Positions 62,789-64,000 of a stretch of 64,000 bases of DNA are shown here, piece by piece. Each line of letters begins with the position of its first letter. Within the stretch, counting starts at the first letter, position 1. A model generated the notes under the pieces. It had not been told where the DNA came from. It ran no database searches and saw only the letters and a program-made list of their open reading frames with translations. The stretch lies in contig NZ_CAJZCE010000005.1 of assembly GCF_914768025.1 (NCBI RefSeq), positions 62,001-126,000 of the forward strand, given 5' to 3'. Source of the stretch: Snodgrassella gandavensis (GTDB taxonomy: Bacteria; Pseudomonadota; Gammaproteobacteria; Burkholderiales; Neisseriaceae). Both the position numbers and the translations under genes were made by a program.

Positions 62789-64000
62789 ATGACAGACGCC
62801 AACTCCTCTTCTAACCAAGTTAAACGCCATCTGAAAACCCGCCATCTATCAATGATTGCCATTGGTGGCAGTATCGGTACAGGATTGTTTATGGCTAGTG
62901 GCAGCGCCATTCACGATGCTGGGCCGGGTGGTGCCTTACTGGCCTATATGGCTATTGGGATCATGGTGTACTTCCTCATGACCTCACTCGGTGAAATGGC
63001 CACCTACCTGCCCACTTCCGGTTCATTCTCCACCTATGCCGCCCGCTTTGTCGACCCGTCACTGGGGTTTGCACTGGGCTGGAACTACTGGTTTAACTGG
63101 GTGATTACTGTTGCTGCCGATATTTCCATAGCCTCATTAGTGATTACCTATTGGGAGCCATTGCGCTTTATGCCGGCATGGTGCTGGAGCCTGCTGTTTT
63201 TTGCACTGGTGTTTCTGCTCAATATCTTATCCGTGCGTGCCTATGGTGAATCCGAATACTGGTTTGCCCTGATTAAAGTTGTCACAGTTATCGTTTTTCT
63301 GGGCGTAGGCGTACTGACCATTTTCGGTATTCTGGGCGGCCAGTATGTGGGTTTGAACAATTTCGGCATTGGTGATGCACCAATACTCGGACATGGCTGG
63401 TCGGGCGGATTTTTTACTGTACTTGGCGTATTCCTGATTGCCGGCTTCTCCTTTCAGGGTACAGAACTTATTGGCATTACCGCTGGCGAATCAGAAAATC
63501 CGCAGGAAAGCATTCCCAAAGCAATCAAGCAAGTATTCTGGCGTATTCTGATTTTCTATATTCTGGCCATGCTGGTGATTGGTCTACTGATTCCTTATAA
63601 CAGCGATGCCCTGCTCGGTGCAGACGTCGATCAGATCGCCAAATCCCCCTTTACCCTAGTATTTGAACGCGCCGGTCTAGCCTTTGCCGCTGCCGTGATG
63701 AACACAGTTATTCTCACATCTATTCTGTCTGCCGGTAACTCAGGCCTGTATGCTTCCACACGCATGCTATATGCCATGGGTAAAGATGGCATGGCACACC
63801 GCACTTTCTCCGAAGTAAACCGCCGTGGCGTACCTGTGCCGGCGTTGCTGGCAACCGCAATCGTAGTACTGGCTATTTTCCTGCTGGAAAGTGTCGATGA
63901 AGGGGCTTACGAATACATCGTGGCCGCTTCCGGCCTTACCGGCTTTATTGCCTGGTTGGGTATTGCCATCAGCCACTACCGTTTCCGTCGTGCCTTTGTG
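62789..64000 (+). CDS. lysP: Lysine permease LysP (cut by the right edge)
   Basis: At least 404 residues of an amino acid/polyamine/organocation-family permease; the end is beyond the window. It starts MTDANSSSNQVKRHLKTRHL, followed by the first helix SMIAIGGSIGTGLFMASGSA. The match to E. coli LysP is very close throughout: MTSLGEMATYLPTSGSF, GFSFQGTELIGITAGESENP, RQVFWRILIFYI-type residues, SAGNSGLYASTRMLYAM and TGFIAWLGIAISHYRFRR at the edge. It imports lysine with protons. The frame is open to position 64000, with no damage seen. The 243 bases before it should hold its promoter. Confidence 0.94.
   Translation, partial: MTDANSSSNQVKRHLKTRHLSMIAIGGSIGTGLFMASGSAIHDAGPGGALLAYMAIGIMVYFLMTSLGEMATYLPTSGSFSTYAARFVDPSLGFALGWNYWFNWVITVAADISIASLVITYWEPLRFMPAWCWSLLFFALVFLLNILSVRAYGESEYWFALIKVVTVIVFLGVGVLTIFGILGGQYVGLNNFGIGDAPILGHGWSGGFFTVLGVFLIAGFSFQGTELIGITAGESENPQESIPKAIKQVFWRILIFYILAMLVIGLLIPYNSDALLGADVDQIAKSPFTLVFERAGLAFAAAVMNTVILTSILSAGNSGLYASTRMLYAMGKDGMAHRTFSEVNRRGVPVPALLATAIVVLAIFLLESVDEGAYEYIVAASGLTGFIAWLGIAISHYRFRRAFV

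Noticed and set aside
1-64000. CRISPR array or cas genes, prophage, or integrase
   Set aside because: No regularly spaced repeats, cas motifs, phage structural genes or integrase motifs were seen in any frame I read.

Overview
The window is bacterial chromosome from a member of the Neisseriaceae. The best guess is a bee-gut symbiont such as Snodgrassella, but this is inference and no 16S gene is present. Supporting signs are a divergent rluD/bamD(comL) pair, zapA followed by 6S RNA, tpiA-secG-tRNA-Leu(GAG), lipA-lipB-ybeD, tsaD-yheS, and a hairpin terminator built from AGGCTGCCTGAA, a DNA-uptake-sequence dialect known from Neisseriaceae. Coding density is moderate. Several gaps are AT-rich and hold decayed genes.

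Layout. (1) 1-13650, minus strand: an aryl polyene (APE) pigment cluster read from apeC down to a ketosynthase cut by the left edge. It has ketosynthases and a chain-length factor, two acyl carrier proteins, a ligase fused to a dehydratase, a thioesterase, separate glycosyltransferase and acyltransferase genes, and a LolA-like/MMPL/lipoprotein export set. (2) 13651-14867: gene-poor gap with small hairpins. (3) 14868-17601: pgeF-rluD and divergent bamD. (4) 17889-19430: an isochorismatase-like hydrolase and a dead IS3-family element. (5) 19497-26597: two divergent transcription units combining polyamine enzymes (SpeD and a membrane SpeE-like protein) with DUF350, SPFH and DUF4178 proteins and a Tat-signal FAD oxidoreductase. 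This is the best candidate for a poorly described system. (6) 26676-32601: gltBD glutamate synthase, followed by a broken ppnP gene. (7) 33318-43608: lipA, lipB, ybeD and queC; tsaD, yheS and two DUF4124-like exported proteins; dnaE. (8) 44427-49782: a DUF1176 protein, 6S RNA, zapA, a small coiled-coil protein, gpsA, fabF and acpP. (9) 50028-53558: prolyl oligopeptidase, tRNA-Leu, secG and tpiA. (10) 53559-56909: an AT-rich stretch carrying an MFS transporter and decayed reading frames. (11) 56910-64000: an isoaspartate methyltransferase-like protein, chaB, a rhodanese, an EamA transporter, a LysM protein next to an LprI-like protein, tRNA-Arg, a metallophosphoesterase and lysP (cut by the right edge).

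How the parts work together. The APE genes form one almost continuous operon with overlapping stop and start codons. They should make an aryl-primed polyene on dedicated carrier proteins, attach it to a lipid and carry it to the outer membrane. The polyamine block couples aminopropyl transfer to a membrane-scaffold (SPFH/DUF350) module, which suggests a membrane role rather than bulk spermidine supply. The LysM/LprI pair looks like the tail of a peptidoglycan-degrading effector left beside its immunity gene. The rest is core metabolism and cell division.
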